This document shows, piece by piece, positions 43,435-52,784 of a DNA stretch of 64,000 nt. Below the pieces are notes generated by a model. It was not told the origin of the DNA, searched no databases, and worked only from the letters and a program-made list of their open reading frames with translations. The stretch's first letter is position 1. Each line of letters starts with the position of its first letter. The stretch is from Paraburkholderia sp. ZP32-5 (GTDB lineage: Bacteria > Pseudomonadota > Gammaproteobacteria > Burkholderiales > Burkholderiaceae). The stretch is taken from assembly GCF_021390495.1 (NCBI RefSeq), contig NZ_JAJEJP010000002.1, positions 744,001-808,000 on the forward strand. Reading direction: 5' to 3'. Both the position numbers and the translations under genes were made by a program.

Positions 43435-45624
43435 TCAGGCCGGGTCAGCGTACTTCAGCGTCCACGTCAGCGTACGATTCGCGCTGCCCGTCAACGCGAA
43501 CGGCTGCGTCGTACACGCGAATCTGGAGTGCAACTGTCCGATTGGTGTGGTCGACAATGGGTTCGTCGCGCCGCTCACCGTGTCGAATTGCGACAGCGCG
43601 CAGCTATCGAAGCCCGTGGTCGCGTAGTTCGTCGTCGGGCTGTTCGTATAGTTGACCGAGAAACCATCGCTATTCGCCGTCGTGTTCTGCAAGTCCGCGA
43701 ACGACGTGTAGTCGGTTTCGACCGCGAGGTTGCCGGTCAGCGTGCCCGAACTCAGCGTATCGGTACGCGTCATCGTGCCGTGGCTGAATGTCATTACCGT
43801 ATGCACCTGCAGATCAAGATCCGTCGTGTACGCGGCGTTCTTCGTGGCTTGCCTGAACTTCGTCGTGTCGAAGGTGACGACGACCTGACCATTGTTCTCT
43901 GTCACGTTCAGATTCTTGTAGTAGGTGACGGGAATATAAGTCTTGCCGTTATACGCGACTTGCGGGATCAGCAGTGCGTACGCGAGGTCGGTCGTGCCGT
44001 ACACCAGATTGTCCGAGGACGGCGTCGGATAGTACGGCGTGAACGAGTTGTAGTCCGGTGCCTGACTCAGGTTCAGATTGATCACGCGCTTGCCGTCGCG
44101 CACCGTGACGAGCGCAGCGCTATACGGATGCGCGGTATCGGACGGCTGGTTGTACCAGGTCAGCGTGTAATGCGGCTTCGTATCGAGGTAAGCCTGCATG
44201 TCGGCATCGGACAATGGTGCCTTGCCGTTGAAACCAAGCTTGTCCCACCACGCGTTGACGTACATGTACTGGTGCAGCAGGCTGAAGTTTTCGCCCATCA
44301 CGCGCGGCTTGCCGCGATAGGTGTCGGTACCGCGGCCCTTGACCCACATGTTCACGGACGGCGTCGGCAGCGTCGGGTCGTACCAGAAGTTGCTAAAGCG
44401 CAGCGCCGACTTGTAGATGTACGTATAGGCGACCTTCATTTCCTGATCGGTCAACACGCCCGCGTTCGCTGCCGCGGTCAGTACTTCCATGAAGGCCGAG
44501 TCGCCATACGGGCCGATCGAGCGGCCATAGTTGAAGCCCTCGCCATCGGTATTGAGCTGCGGAAGAATCAGGTTGACCGAGTTGCGCAGATACGATTTCA
44601 GTTCCGGCGTCAGGTTCGCCTGATTGCCCATCTCCAGCGTGCGCTCGGTGACTTCGCCGATCAGCAGCGTGCTGTAACGGTCGTAGCGCGCCTGGTCGTA
44701 ATAGGTCGTGTGGGTGTTCGATGCTTCGTCGGAGAAGCCGCCCGAGGAATCGTTGCGAATGTGCTTGGTCAGCGTGTACAGCAGCGCGTCGCGCGCATTC
44801 ATCGTGGCAACGTTTGCGTCCGTGGTCGACGAAAACGTCGGGTTGCTCCAGCCGAGCTTCTGCCGCAGCCCCGCAATGCCGTACGACACCGCGTAGTAGT
44901 TCTGCGCGGTATTGAGCGACGCGACGTCGATCGGCGTACCGGCCGCCGGGCAGGTGTCGGTCTTGCCGCTCGCGTCGGCGCCGAACATGTCGCAGAAGGT
45001 CAGACGCGCCTTCAGCGTATTCAGCATTGCATCGCTGAACACTTCGTTCAGCATGCCGTGCGCCTGGAAGTTGTTGAGCGCGACCAGATAGTAGTACTCG
45101 CCCCAGGACGTATTCGCATACGTGTAGCTGGTGCCGTTCATCTGCGTCATCATCGCGGTCGTGATTTTCTGATATGTCGCCAGGTAGTCCGCGTAGGCGG
45201 GGTCACCTTTCGTTTTCATATCGATCAGGATCCACGACAGGCCGAGCGCGAGTTTGCCGGGCAGAAATTTGTCGCCGGTGTTCGTATCGAGCACATGGAC
45301 AGGGCTGCCGTCGCCGAGATCCATCACGACCTGGGTGAAGTCGGGCGATTTCCTGATCAGATCGAACAGCGCGCGCATTTGCCCCATCATCGTGATCGGA
45401 ATGCCGGCTTCGGGTGGCACGCTGGTGTCGGCCGCGCCGTACACGACCCCGTGCAGTGAAATGGCGCCGTTTTTCGACGGATCGGGCGTGGAAGGCGAAG
45501 TCGTGGGCGGGGCGGACGGCGACGACGACGGGGAATTGTCGTTTCCGCCGCCGCAGGCGCTGAACAGAAGAGCCGTGGCGGCGCTCAGGGCGAACGCAAG
45601 TGTTGTTTTCTTCGGTGAAAGCAT
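43435..45624 (-). CDS. Large unrecognised secreted lipoprotein, 729 residues
   Basis: The signal peptide ends in FSACGGG (lipidated C24), followed by a Ser/Pro/Thr linker to about residue 50. The middle (about 70-440) is rich in paired helices with aromatic residues (SWGEYYYLVALNNFQAHG, NYYAVSYGIAGLRQKLGW, GEGFNYGRSIGPYGDSAF), which suggests an alpha/alpha toroid like those of polysaccharide lyases. The C-terminal third is beta-rich and Thr/Asn-rich. I cannot name a family. The context and layout suggest an extracellular glycan-active enzyme. It is preceded by a low-GC gap and followed by a terminator. Confidence 0.7.
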   Translation of the reverse strand: MLSPKKTTLAFALSAATALLFSACGGGNDNSPSSSPSAPPTTSPSTPDPSKNGAISLHGVVYGAADTSVPPEAGIPITMMGQMRALFDLIRKSPDFTQVVMDLGDGSPVHVLDTNTGDKFLPGKLALGLSWILIDMKTKGDPAYADYLATYQKITTAMMTQMNGTSYTYANTSWGEYYYLVALNNFQAHGMLNEVFSDAMLNTLKARLTFCDMFGADASGKTDTCPAAGTPIDVASLNTAQNYYAVSYGIAGLRQKLGWSNPTFSSTTDANVATMNARDALLYTLTKHIRNDSSGGFSDEASNTHTTYYDQARYDRYSTLLIGEVTERTLEMGNQANLTPELKSYLRNSVNLILPQLNTDGEGFNYGRSIGPYGDSAFMEVLTAAANAGVLTDQEMKVAYTYIYKSALRFSNFWYDPTLPTPSVNMWVKGRGTDTYRGKPRVMGENFSLLHQYMYVNAWWDKLGFNGKAPLSDADMQAYLDTKPHYTLTWYNQPSDTAHPYSAALVTVRDGKRVINLNLSQAPDYNSFTPYYPTPSSDNLVYGTTDLAYALLIPQVAYNGKTYIPVTYYKNLNVTENNGQVVVTFDTTKFRQATKNAAYTTDLDLQVHTVMTFSHGTMTRTDTLSSGTLTGNLAVETDYTSFADLQNTTANSDGFSVNYTNSPTTNYATTGFDSCALSQFDTVSGATNPLSTTPIGQLHSRFACTTQPFALTGSANRTLTWTLKYADPA

Positions 45625-46405
45625 CTCGTCTCCAGATTCTGATTTATTGACTGCGGGATTATGCTTTTTGAGATCAGTGATTTATCGGTTTATCTCCTTT
45701 GGATTAATTGAAACGAGTGAGGCTTTAAGCTCATTTAGTTCTTTGGATTTTCACGTAAACATCAGTCGTCTGATGACATAAAACAAACTAAGCGCGCCGA
45801 TGCTTGCCCTCGCTGCCGTGGACGTGGTCGTTCTTGCTGAGCGCATATCCAATACTGGAAAGCTTTACCTGGCTAGATGCTCATTGCAATGCAACATCGA
45901 GATTACGTTAGCCCATGATTGTCGTTACAGAATTATTGCGATAAGTCATAGGAGATCATATCTCATTGGGGATTGCAAGAGCTTCAAAATATGGAAGTTG
46001 GCGCGGTGCAAGCAATGAGTCCAGTTACTCCCCATTCTCAATATTCTTTTTGATCGCGATTTTTGGTGCGTCCTCGGCGATGATTATCTCGAGCGATTTT
46101 CACCAGAGAATTGTTTAGCCCGACGAACCGTTGTCGTCGTCCTGGCTGTTGACGCACCCTTTCGTCAACACATCGATCAGCTTCGAAAACGATTACACGT
46201 ACCGCATTTTCTCTCGTCGGGGGAGGGTTTAAGTTAAACGTTTTCCTTGCGCTAATCGACCACAACGAAGCCAAAAAATTTGCCGAGGATTCCCTGGCAT
46301 CTGCGGCCTGCGAAGCATTGTCCCGGGCGTCGATTCGCGAGGGTTCGACCCATCGGATAAGATACGGCCCGCCATGCATTTTTTAGAACGGAAGGAGTGG
46401 TTTCG
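45625..46405. other. Low-GC gene-free gap
   Basis: About 780 bases, visibly AT-richer than the surroundings, between the large lipoprotein and a DUF2322 gene. Open frames are short with non-protein-like composition. It contains the divergent promoters of the flanking genes. No repeat, tRNA or mobile-element end was recognised. Confidence 0.5.
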
Positions 46406-46735
46406 ATGATCCAAACGAGCAACGTTTTCAAGGAAAATCTCGCCCAGATGCCTGCGATCGACGGCATCGCGCGCATCGATCTGGTCGACGGCAAGGGTGC
46501 CGTCGTCGCCAGCATCGAGAACAAACCGGGCAAGCAGGGTTCACTGGCGGTGTACAACTATCTGCGCGGGATCTTCGGCACACTGGACGCGAAGGCGGCG
46601 GAACACGGCCTCGCGGTGTTCGCCGAACATACGGCCGACGCGCGTAACCGCCCGGGCGCGCATCCGAACGTCGACCATCTGCTCGCGATCGCGGCGGGCG
46701 GCGACGCGCTGCACATCGAGGTCGTGCCGGCCTAA
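46406..46735 (+). CDS. DUF2322-family protein
   Basis: 109 residues. The opening NVFKENLAQMPAIDGIARIDLVDGKG and the end GAHPNVDHLLAIAAGGDALHIEVV match the DUF2322 family, small soluble proteins of unknown function seen in Burkholderiales. GGAAGGAG (46390-46397) sets the ATG at 46406. It leads a rightward set of very small genes. Confidence 0.78.
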   Translation: MIQTSNVFKENLAQMPAIDGIARIDLVDGKGAVVASIENKPGKQGSLAVYNYLRGIFGTLDAKAAEHGLAVFAEHTADARNRPGAHPNVDHLLAIAAGGDALHIEVVPA

Positions 46736-46963
46736 GCAGCTTTCAAGGCGCCGCAGGTTATCGTTTTCCTGCGGTGCAACAGGATTCTTGATACCTGCCG
46801 AACGGCCTCATCGCCCAGAAAGGCGTTTTTCTCGGTAGAAACCCTTGATTTTTCGAAAATGCGGATTGGCTTCCCAATCGGCTTCTATTCGATGAATTGA
46901 AAAGCAGGTGGTCGGCGCACACTGACTTCGTGCCAATCGTGCTCGTTGCGCCAGGAGCCTCAG

Positions 46964-47254
46964 ATGTCTTCCCGCCACCCCAAGACCCGCCGGTTCGACG
47001 CCTGTCAGCCGGAAATTTCCGCCCCGGAATGGAACGGCCTGTCACTCGATGCCGACGCCGCTGCCATGCGCGAACTGCGGCATGCGTCCGAGGCCGTGTT
47101 GCATCTCGCGACCCAGGCCCACGCGGCAGTCGCCTGCAGCGACGTGGTCAGCGCGGAAGCCGCGCGCAAATCGCTCGAGAAGCAGTTGACGCTGGCCAGA
47201 GGGCTGATCGACGAATTGCTGTTCGGCGCGCCTGGCGAGTCCGTGTTGCATTGA
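46964..47254 (+). CDS. Hypothetical helical protein, 96 residues
   Basis: CAGGAGCC (46951-46958) precedes the ATG at 46964. After a polar 25-residue N-terminus the protein is nearly all helix (MRELRHASEAVLHLATQAHAAVA, then AEAARKSLEKQLTLARGLIDELLFG). No family is recognised. It lies 229 bp after DUF2322 in the same direction. Confidence 0.65.
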   Translation: MSSRHPKTRRFDACQPEISAPEWNGLSLDADAAAMRELRHASEAVLHLATQAHAAVACSDVVSAEAARKSLEKQLTLARGLIDELLFGAPGESVLH

Positions 47255-47312
47255 CGGCCGGCGCGGCGCCGACCCTGTATTAACCCGCAGTCCCGACGTT
47301 CCGGAAGTTGAA

Positions 47313-47456
47313 ATGAGTACTTTGACGATAGTTCTTTGCATCTGGGCAATGCTCGCGTTGTGCGCGGTCCTCTTTATCCGCGGTGCGAGCCCGCGCGTCG
47401 AGCGTGCGGAGAAGCAAACGCGCAATCGCACGTCGCACTATTCGGTCGCGGAGTAA
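47313..47456 (+). CDS. 47-residue single-pass membrane protein
   Basis: The frame from ATG 47313 to TAA 47454-47456 encodes MSTLTIVLCIWAMLALCAV..., with one hydrophobic segment (residues 3-22) followed by a basic tail ending HYSVAE. GGAAG (47302-47306) lies 6 bp before the start. The positively charged tail after the helix predicts N-out, C-in orientation. Composition and ribosome site support a real gene; function unknown. It lies 58 bp after the 96-residue protein gene. Confidence 0.65.
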   Translation: MSTLTIVLCIWAMLALCAVLFIRGASPRVERAEKQTRNRTSHYSVAE

Positions 47457-47540
47457 CGGCGACAGACCAACGGGGTAACATGAGGTGCATCGGCGCTGAC
47501 GCCGGATTGCGCTGCCGATGTTTCCACCGGAGGTTCTCGC

Positions 47541-47768
47541 ATGGACACTCATTCGATTCTCGGCATGATGCATGCCGAAGAGGCCTTGCTCGTTTCCATC
47601 GTGCGATCGTTGCCCGAGGACATCAAGCGCAAGATCGCCAATGACTTTCACGAGCAGGCGCAACTCGCCGAAACGTCGCATCTGAATCCGACGTCGAATC
47701 GCGAAGCAAGCGATGCGTTCAAGGCGCACGTCCGACGCCTGTCGAACATGCTCGCGTCACTCTCCTGA
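47541..47768 (+). CDS. Hypothetical protein, 75 residues
   Basis: A small soluble, helical, slightly acidic protein (SILGMMHAEEALLVSIVRSLPEDIKRKIANDF, then DAFKAHVRRLSNMLASL). GGAGG (47529-47533) precedes the ATG at 47541. No family is recognised. It is the last of the small-gene series. Confidence 0.62.
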   Translation: MDTHSILGMMHAEEALLVSIVRSLPEDIKRKIANDFHEQAQLAETSHLNPTSNREASDAFKAHVRRLSNMLASLS

Positions 47769-48059
47769 CTGAACAACGTATTGCGCCGAACGGGGTGCAA
47801 CGCTGTATTTCGCCGCTCGCCGCGATGAGCCGGCAGCCGGTGCGATTCCGGTAAGGCCGCGACAACGCAGTTGTTCGCGCGCCGTTTTGCACTTTCGTCT
47901 ATTGGGGGCAGCTTAAGGCTGGCTTAAGAAAGCGCCCATAGGCTGGCCCATCAATCTTCTGCGGCGTCTCATGCAGTGCCTGGAGACGCCGATTCAACGA
48001 ACCCACCTGAACGTGCTCGCCTGTCGCGCACGCGACGGTCGACCGCTTGTCATGAGTCA

Positions 48060-49091
48060 ATGCCTCTATCCGTAGCCCGCATTCTTCCCGGGCGTGCCAG
48101 AAAAATCATTGTTGTGTGTGCAATGAGCTCGGTGTGCGCGGCGTATCTGATGACCGCTCACCGCGCGATGCACGACGATGACCCGGACGTGTCGCTAGTG
48201 AGCAAGGATTCCACGAAAGCCGCCAGCAATCCGCCACCAGCCACGCCAACCAATCCAGCCGCACCGGCTGTACCAGTTCCTCAGCCTCCCGTATTCACCG
48301 TTAAAACAGCGTCGATCGATCACAGTTTCGCCGCCGCTGCGAAAAGCATCGGCGTCGATGCGCGTACCACCGCGACTCTGGTGCGCGCGTTCCGCAACGA
48401 ACTCGATCTCACGCGCGATCTACGTGCCGGCGATCATGTGAGCGCGGTGTTCGACGATACCGTCGGTAGCGAAAGCAAGCCCACCGATAACAGTAGCGCC
48501 GCGGGCAAACCGGTCGCGGTTCGCATCGTCCGCGGAACGACCACGCACGATGTGTTTCTCTATCACGATCTTCGCGGTCAACCGTTCTACTACTCGAAAG
48601 ACGGCATCAACACGAAGCCGGCCTTCGAGCGCTATCCATTGACGTTCACGCGCGTATCGTCGGGCTTTTCGCTGAACCGTTTCGATCCTGTGCTGCATCG
48701 CTGGCAAAGTCATGATGGCGTCGATCTCGCTGCGCCCGCCGGCACGCCGGTCCATGCGACCGCGCGAGGCGTGGTGCGTTTTATCGGCCGTCAGACAGGC
48801 TACGGAAAGGTGGTCGTCATTCAGAACCCCGCACCCTATTCAACGACGTTCGCGCATCTATCGCGTTTCGCGAAGGGACTGCGTCGCGGCAGTCATGTGA
48901 CGCGCGATCAGGTGATCGGTTATGTCGGCGAGACCGGTTGGGCGACCGGGCCGCATCTGCATTACGAGGTTCATGTGAATAGCGTGCCGCGCGATCCACT
49001 GACCGTCGAGCTGCCGCGGAAAAAGCGTCTGCGCGCGGATGAATTGCAGCACTTCAAGGCACGTGTCGCGCAATTGACGGCATTGCTATAA
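48060..49091 (+). CDS. M23-family peptidoglycan endopeptidase-like protein
   Basis: 343 residues. An N-terminal basic stretch and hydrophobic segment (about 18-35) give a signal anchor. A Pro/Ala linker follows, then an OapA/NlpD-like middle domain (SIDHSFAAAAKSIGVDARTTATLVRAFRNELDLTRDLRAGD). The C-terminal M23 domain (about 225-320) has HDGVDLAAPAGTPV with the zinc His and Asp, and GPHLHYEVHVN with the active-site and zinc His pair. It should cleave cell-wall peptide cross-links in the periplasm. The start at 48060 is inferred; 47976 would add a polar leader. Confidence 0.82.
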   Translation: MPLSVARILPGRARKIIVVCAMSSVCAAYLMTAHRAMHDDDPDVSLVSKDSTKAASNPPPATPTNPAAPAVPVPQPPVFTVKTASIDHSFAAAAKSIGVDARTTATLVRAFRNELDLTRDLRAGDHVSAVFDDTVGSESKPTDNSSAAGKPVAVRIVRGTTTHDVFLYHDLRGQPFYYSKDGINTKPAFERYPLTFTRVSSGFSLNRFDPVLHRWQSHDGVDLAAPAGTPVHATARGVVRFIGRQTGYGKVVVIQNPAPYSTTFAHLSRFAKGLRRGSHVTRDQVIGYVGETGWATGPHLHYEVHVNSVPRDPLTVELPRKKRLRADELQHFKARVAQLTALL

Positions 49092-49876
49092 AGCGAGCCG
49101 CCTGCATCGGCGTCTCAGCTTTGCAACAACACGGTCCGCGTGCGGTAAGCGCTACTTCTGTTGATAGCGCACCGGCAATCATGACCGGTGCGTGCGTCGA
49201 AGCTTTGCCTGTCAATCTTCATACGGGTTTTCCCGTTCGCGTCGAACGCTGCTTGCGGAGCGGCGCGCAAGCATCGCCGCGCGACCGCGATGTCTCAATT
49301 CCGATGCATTGCGTGCAATCCGGCGCGTTCGACGCGGCCCGCGCAAGCGCGCGGCATTGTCTGGCAAGGCTTTGACGCCTGATGGCATAGCCGTTGCATT
49401 AACAGGTTCACAAGAACTACACATTGCAGCCGGAATTCAGGCATCCATGTCGTGAATAAAAGCCGACGGCGGCAAATGTCTTCGCGATTCGCGTTCGGGG
49501 AGGTTGACGCGTTTCGCGAGGTGCGGCGGGGCCAACTCGAAACGGACGTCGACAAACAACGACGACGCGAGTGGCGATGCGCAAGCATCGGCCACTCGCG
49601 ATCGTGACGGCGTGAAGCGATGACCTCGCCACTTTTTCCGCTCCGGCAGATGGGCCAGCGCTCGCCATGATGGCGCACGCGGTCTGTCGGTTCAAAGCGG
49701 GGATCAAATCAGATTAAAAGCAGGGCCGCCGCGAGATCAAGGCGCGCTTGCGCGCCGCTCGGCGGGCTGCGAAGATCACACTAACGCTGCTGGAGTCTCG
49801 AGCGCACCATGCGCATGCGCAAGCGCACGCACGGCAGCGGCCAACGCACAGTCGAATCCTCTACGCCGGGGAAGCC
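49092..49876. other. Gene-free stretch with a long hairpin
   Basis: About 785 bases with only shadow-like frames. The one distinct element is the hairpin at 49566-49600. No mobile-element end or RNA gene was recognised. Confidence 0.5.
49566..49600. repeat. 15-bp stem hairpin with GCAA tetraloop
   Basis: CGCGAGTGGCGATGC (49566-49580) pairs with GCATC and GCCACTCGCG (49585-49600), with one bulged G and a GCAA loop. No T tract follows. It may be a REP-like palindrome, part of a small RNA, or a processing signal. Confidence 0.55.
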
Positions 49877-50953
49877 ATGTTCGCGTCAAGCCCGTTTCCT
49901 GAACTGCTGCACCACGCGAGGCTGTGGTTGCAAGCCTACGCACTGGTGCTGCTGCTGATGGGAGTCGGCGCGTTGCTGGAGCGTCGCTGGCCGGCCACGT
50001 TGCTGCAATCGCGCGCGGGGCAGCGTTTGAACATGGCCTATGCAGGCGTGTATCTGTTGCTCACGGAGGCCGTGAAGCCGCTCACCGCGGCAGCGAGCGT
50101 CGCGATCGTGAACGCATTCGGCGGCGGCATGGTGGTACTCGTGTCGCGAGGGTGGGGCGCGCTTGCGTCGTTCGTCATCGTGCTGGTGACGATCGATCTG
50201 CTCGAATACGCGTTTCATCGCTTGCAGCACACATGGCCCGTGCTGTGGAAACTCCATTCGCTGCACCATAGCGCGGTGGATTTCAACGTAACGATTACGT
50301 TGCGACATCACTGGCTCGAAGTGCTGATCAAAGGGTGCCTGCTTTATCCGATCGTCGGCGTGCTGTTCAAAGTCGAGCCGTGGATCGTCGGTGCGACGTC
50401 GATCGTTTTCATGATCGGCAATTACATCGCGCATCTGAATCTGCGCGTGGACTTCGGCCGCTACGTGACCTGGGTGATCAACCCGCAATATCACCGGCTG
50501 CATCATTCGATCCGCGCCGAGCATCTGAATCACAACTTCGCGCAGTTGCTGCCGATGTGGGATCACGTGTTCGGCACGCGCTGGATACCCGCGAAACACG
50601 AATGGCCGGCTACCGGTCTCGACGACGGCACGCAGCCGCACTCAGTGCTCGGCGCATTCAGCTGGCCGCTGGGGCAACACGCGGGGCGCGATGCGATGCC
50701 GGTTCGCAAGCCGGTTGCGGTGCTGAGCAAGCAAGCGAAATTGGCTCACCACGCCGCGAGCCTTGGCGAATCGAATCGAACCGTACGCATCGAGTCCGAC
50801 AGCGATCACGCGAGCCGCGCATTGCGTACCGCCTTGCCACCCAGCAGCGACACGATCAACGTGGCCATTACGAGTACGCACAACGCGCTGCGCAAGCCCA
50901 GCAGCCCCGCTCCGAAGCCGATCAGCGGCGGCCCCACGAGAAAGCCCGCATAG
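49877..50953 (+). CDS. Sterol desaturase / fatty-acid hydroxylase family membrane protein
   Basis: 358 residues with about five hydrophobic segments in the first 190. The di-iron His clusters are FHRLQHT, LHSLHHS and YHRLHHSIRAEHLNHNF. Family members hydroxylate or desaturate lipids or carotenoids in the membrane. Conservation ends near residue 260 (HVFGTRWIPAKHEWP); the last 100 residues are polar and low complexity, and the final 148 bases overlap the 3' end of the convergent MFS gene. The true C-terminus may have been extended by loss of the original stop. Confidence 0.78.
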   Translation: MFASSPFPELLHHARLWLQAYALVLLLMGVGALLERRWPATLLQSRAGQRLNMAYAGVYLLLTEAVKPLTAAASVAIVNAFGGGMVVLVSRGWGALASFVIVLVTIDLLEYAFHRLQHTWPVLWKLHSLHHSAVDFNVTITLRHHWLEVLIKGCLLYPIVGVLFKVEPWIVGATSIVFMIGNYIAHLNLRVDFGRYVTWVINPQYHRLHHSIRAEHLNHNFAQLLPMWDHVFGTRWIPAKHEWPATGLDDGTQPHSVLGAFSWPLGQHAGRDAMPVRKPVAVLSKQAKLAHHAASLGESNRTVRIESDSDHASRALRTALPPSSDTINVAITSTHNALRKPSSPAPKPISGGPTRKPA

Positions 50954-51972
50954 CCGGCGGTGGCCGCCATCGAAACGCCGATCGCGGGTGTCGCTGTCGA
51001 ACGGCCGGCCGCGCTGAAAATTACCGGAACGATATTCGCGAGACCGACGCCGACCATCGCGAAGCCGACGCATGCGGTCCATACCGTCGGCCGGCTCAGC
51101 ACGAGTGCGAGGCCGGCCAGCGCGATCAGACCGCCGAGCGCGACGACCCTGCTCGAACCGAAGCGGCGCACCGACGCATCGCCGGCAATGCGGCACGCCG
51201 CCATCGAAAACGCGAACGCGGAATAGCCGATCGCGGCAACGCTCGCTTCCTGATTCAGCGTCGAGCGCAAATAGACGGCGCTCCAGTCGGCAATCGCGCC
51301 TTCCACCAGCATGCACAGAAACGCGAGCATTGCCAGCTTCATCACGCTGCTGTCAGGCCACGTGAATCCGCTCGACGCGGCCGCGCGCGGGCCGATATCG
51401 CGCAACGCCAGCGTTGCGGCGACAACAATCAGTAGCGCGATCAACAGGTCGGGTACGAGCAGTCCGCCGATCACGCCGACGCCGCCTTTTTGCAGCATCG
51501 CGCCGGTTGCGGCGCCGAGCAGCCCGCCCGCGCTCCAAGCCGCATGAAACGACGACATGATCGGCGCGTGCCAGCGGGTTTCGATCGCGCTTGCGTGGCC
51601 GTTCATCGATACATCGAGCGCGCCGTTCGACGCACCGAGCGCGAACAGCACGATGCACAGCGTGAGCATGCCGGGCGCGAGCGCCGGCAACGGCAATGCG
51701 ATCGCGAAGGCCACACCGAGCAGCGCGGTCGCGCGGCCGCTGCCGACGCGCGGCGCGAGTTGTCCCGCGAGCGGCATCGCGACGATCGCACCGAGCGCGA
51801 AGCAGAACAGCGCCATGCCAAGCGATGCATCGCCGAGCGACAGGCTCTCCTTGATACGCGGCACCTCGACTGCCCATGCGCCGATGCCGAAACCGTTGGC
51901 GAGAAAAACGCCGATCGTCGCGATGCGTTCGTTGACCAGCGTCGGCTGCTGCGTGCGAGCGGTGGCACTCAT
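50806..51972 (-). CDS. MFS transporter, YbjJ-like
   Basis: 388 residues, 12 hydrophobic segments. The opening RIATIGVFLANGFGIGAWAVEVPRIKESL and the segment GASNGALDVSMNGHASAIE resemble the YbjJ/FHS-like subfamily, whose substrates are mostly unknown. ATG 51972 overlaps the DeoR regulator stop by 4 bases (51969-51972), so the two are translationally coupled and the regulator probably controls this transporter. The 3' end overlaps the convergent desaturase-like gene by 148 bases. Confidence 0.8.
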   Translation of the reverse strand: MSATARTQQPTLVNERIATIGVFLANGFGIGAWAVEVPRIKESLSLGDASLGMALFCFALGAIVAMPLAGQLAPRVGSGRATALLGVAFAIALPLPALAPGMLTLCIVLFALGASNGALDVSMNGHASAIETRWHAPIMSSFHAAWSAGGLLGAATGAMLQKGGVGVIGGLLVPDLLIALLIVVAATLALRDIGPRAAASSGFTWPDSSVMKLAMLAFLCMLVEGAIADWSAVYLRSTLNQEASVAAIGYSAFAFSMAACRIAGDASVRRFGSSRVVALGGLIALAGLALVLSRPTVWTACVGFAMVGVGLANIVPVIFSAAGRSTATPAIGVSMAATAGYAGFLVGPPLIGFGAGLLGLRSALCVLVMATLIVSLLGGKAVRNARLA

Positions 51973-52763
51973 CGGCGTACCACCATTACGTTGTCGCAGG
52001 CGCTCTTCAGACTGGCGAGCCGCTTGGCGGGTACGTCCGCTTCGACGAACAGATAGTCGACCGCCGATGCGGGCGCCACCGCGAATGGCGCAGCCGTCAT
52101 CAGCTTCTCCGACGTCAACGCGATCGCGATCTGGCCGCTTGCCTTGACCATCGCGCGCTTGAGTTCGGCATCTTCCGCGTCGAACGCGGCCACGCCTTCT
52201 TGCGGATCGAGCGCGCACGCGCCGAGAAAACAGAGATCGGCACGGATCTGCTGGATTTGCAGCAACGCGGTCGCGCCGAGCGAGCCCGCCGCGCCTTGCG
52301 CGATGCGGCCGCCGACGAGCATCACGTCGAAGCCGGGCCGGTTCAGCAGCCGCACGCAGGCCTCCGGCGAATTCGTGACGACGGTCAGCTCCGCGTTGTC
52401 GGGCAGCGCCGCCGCGATCGCGACGTTCGTCGAGCCGGCATCGAGCAGCACGATCTGCTTCGGCCGAACGATCGATACGGCTGCCGCGGCAAGCCGCGCT
52501 TTACGATCGACGGCTTCGTGCATGCGGACCGCCGCGGGCTTATCCGCCGGCGACATCAGCAGTGCGCCGCCGTACACGCGCTTGCAGTGACCCTGATCGG
52601 CAAGCTCGCGCAGATGACGGCGCACCGTGTGCTCCGAGGTCTGCAATTCGGCGGCGAGCTCGGCCGCCAGCACGCGGCCATGCGTGTGCAGCCGCTCCAG
52701 AATCAGCGCCTCACGCTGTTCAGGCAGCAGCCCATCGATCGCTTCCTGTCGCGTTCGTTGCAT
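51969..52763 (-). CDS. DeoR-family regulator
   Basis: 264 residues: N-terminal DeoR helix-turn-helix (QREALILERLHTHGRVLAAELAAELQTSEHTVRRHLRELADQGHCKRVYGGAL) and a C-terminal sugar-phosphate-sensing domain with VLLDAGSTNVAIAAAL and VVTNSPEACV. The effector is probably a phosphorylated sugar or related metabolite. It is the first gene of a two-gene operon with an MFS transporter. Three copies of a TAAACGATCA-like element lie just upstream and are the likely autoregulatory sites. Confidence 0.85.
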   Translation of the reverse strand: MQRTRQEAIDGLLPEQREALILERLHTHGRVLAAELAAELQTSEHTVRRHLRELADQGHCKRVYGGALLMSPADKPAAVRMHEAVDRKARLAAAAVSIVRPKQIVLLDAGSTNVAIAAALPDNAELTVVTNSPEACVRLLNRPGFDVMLVGGRIAQGAAGSLGATALLQIQQIRADLCFLGACALDPQEGVAAFDAEDAELKRAMVKASGQIAIALTSEKLMTAAPFAVAPASAVDYLFVEADVPAKRLASLKSACDNVMVVRR

Positions 52764-52784
52764 CGCCGTTCCTCGCTTGCCGAT

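Noticed and set aside
43414..45459. Rightward frame of 681 codons opposite the large lipoprotein
   Set aside because: Arg/Val-rich shadow composition; the opposite strand has a signal peptide, lipobox and terminator.
46038..46379. Possible small leftward gene in the low-GC gap
   Set aside because: No ribosome site, no recognisable motif and unlikely composition.
46748..46776. Hairpin after the DUF2322 gene as a terminator
   Set aside because: GCCGCAGG/CCTGCGGT can pair, but no T tract follows and the genes downstream run in the same direction.
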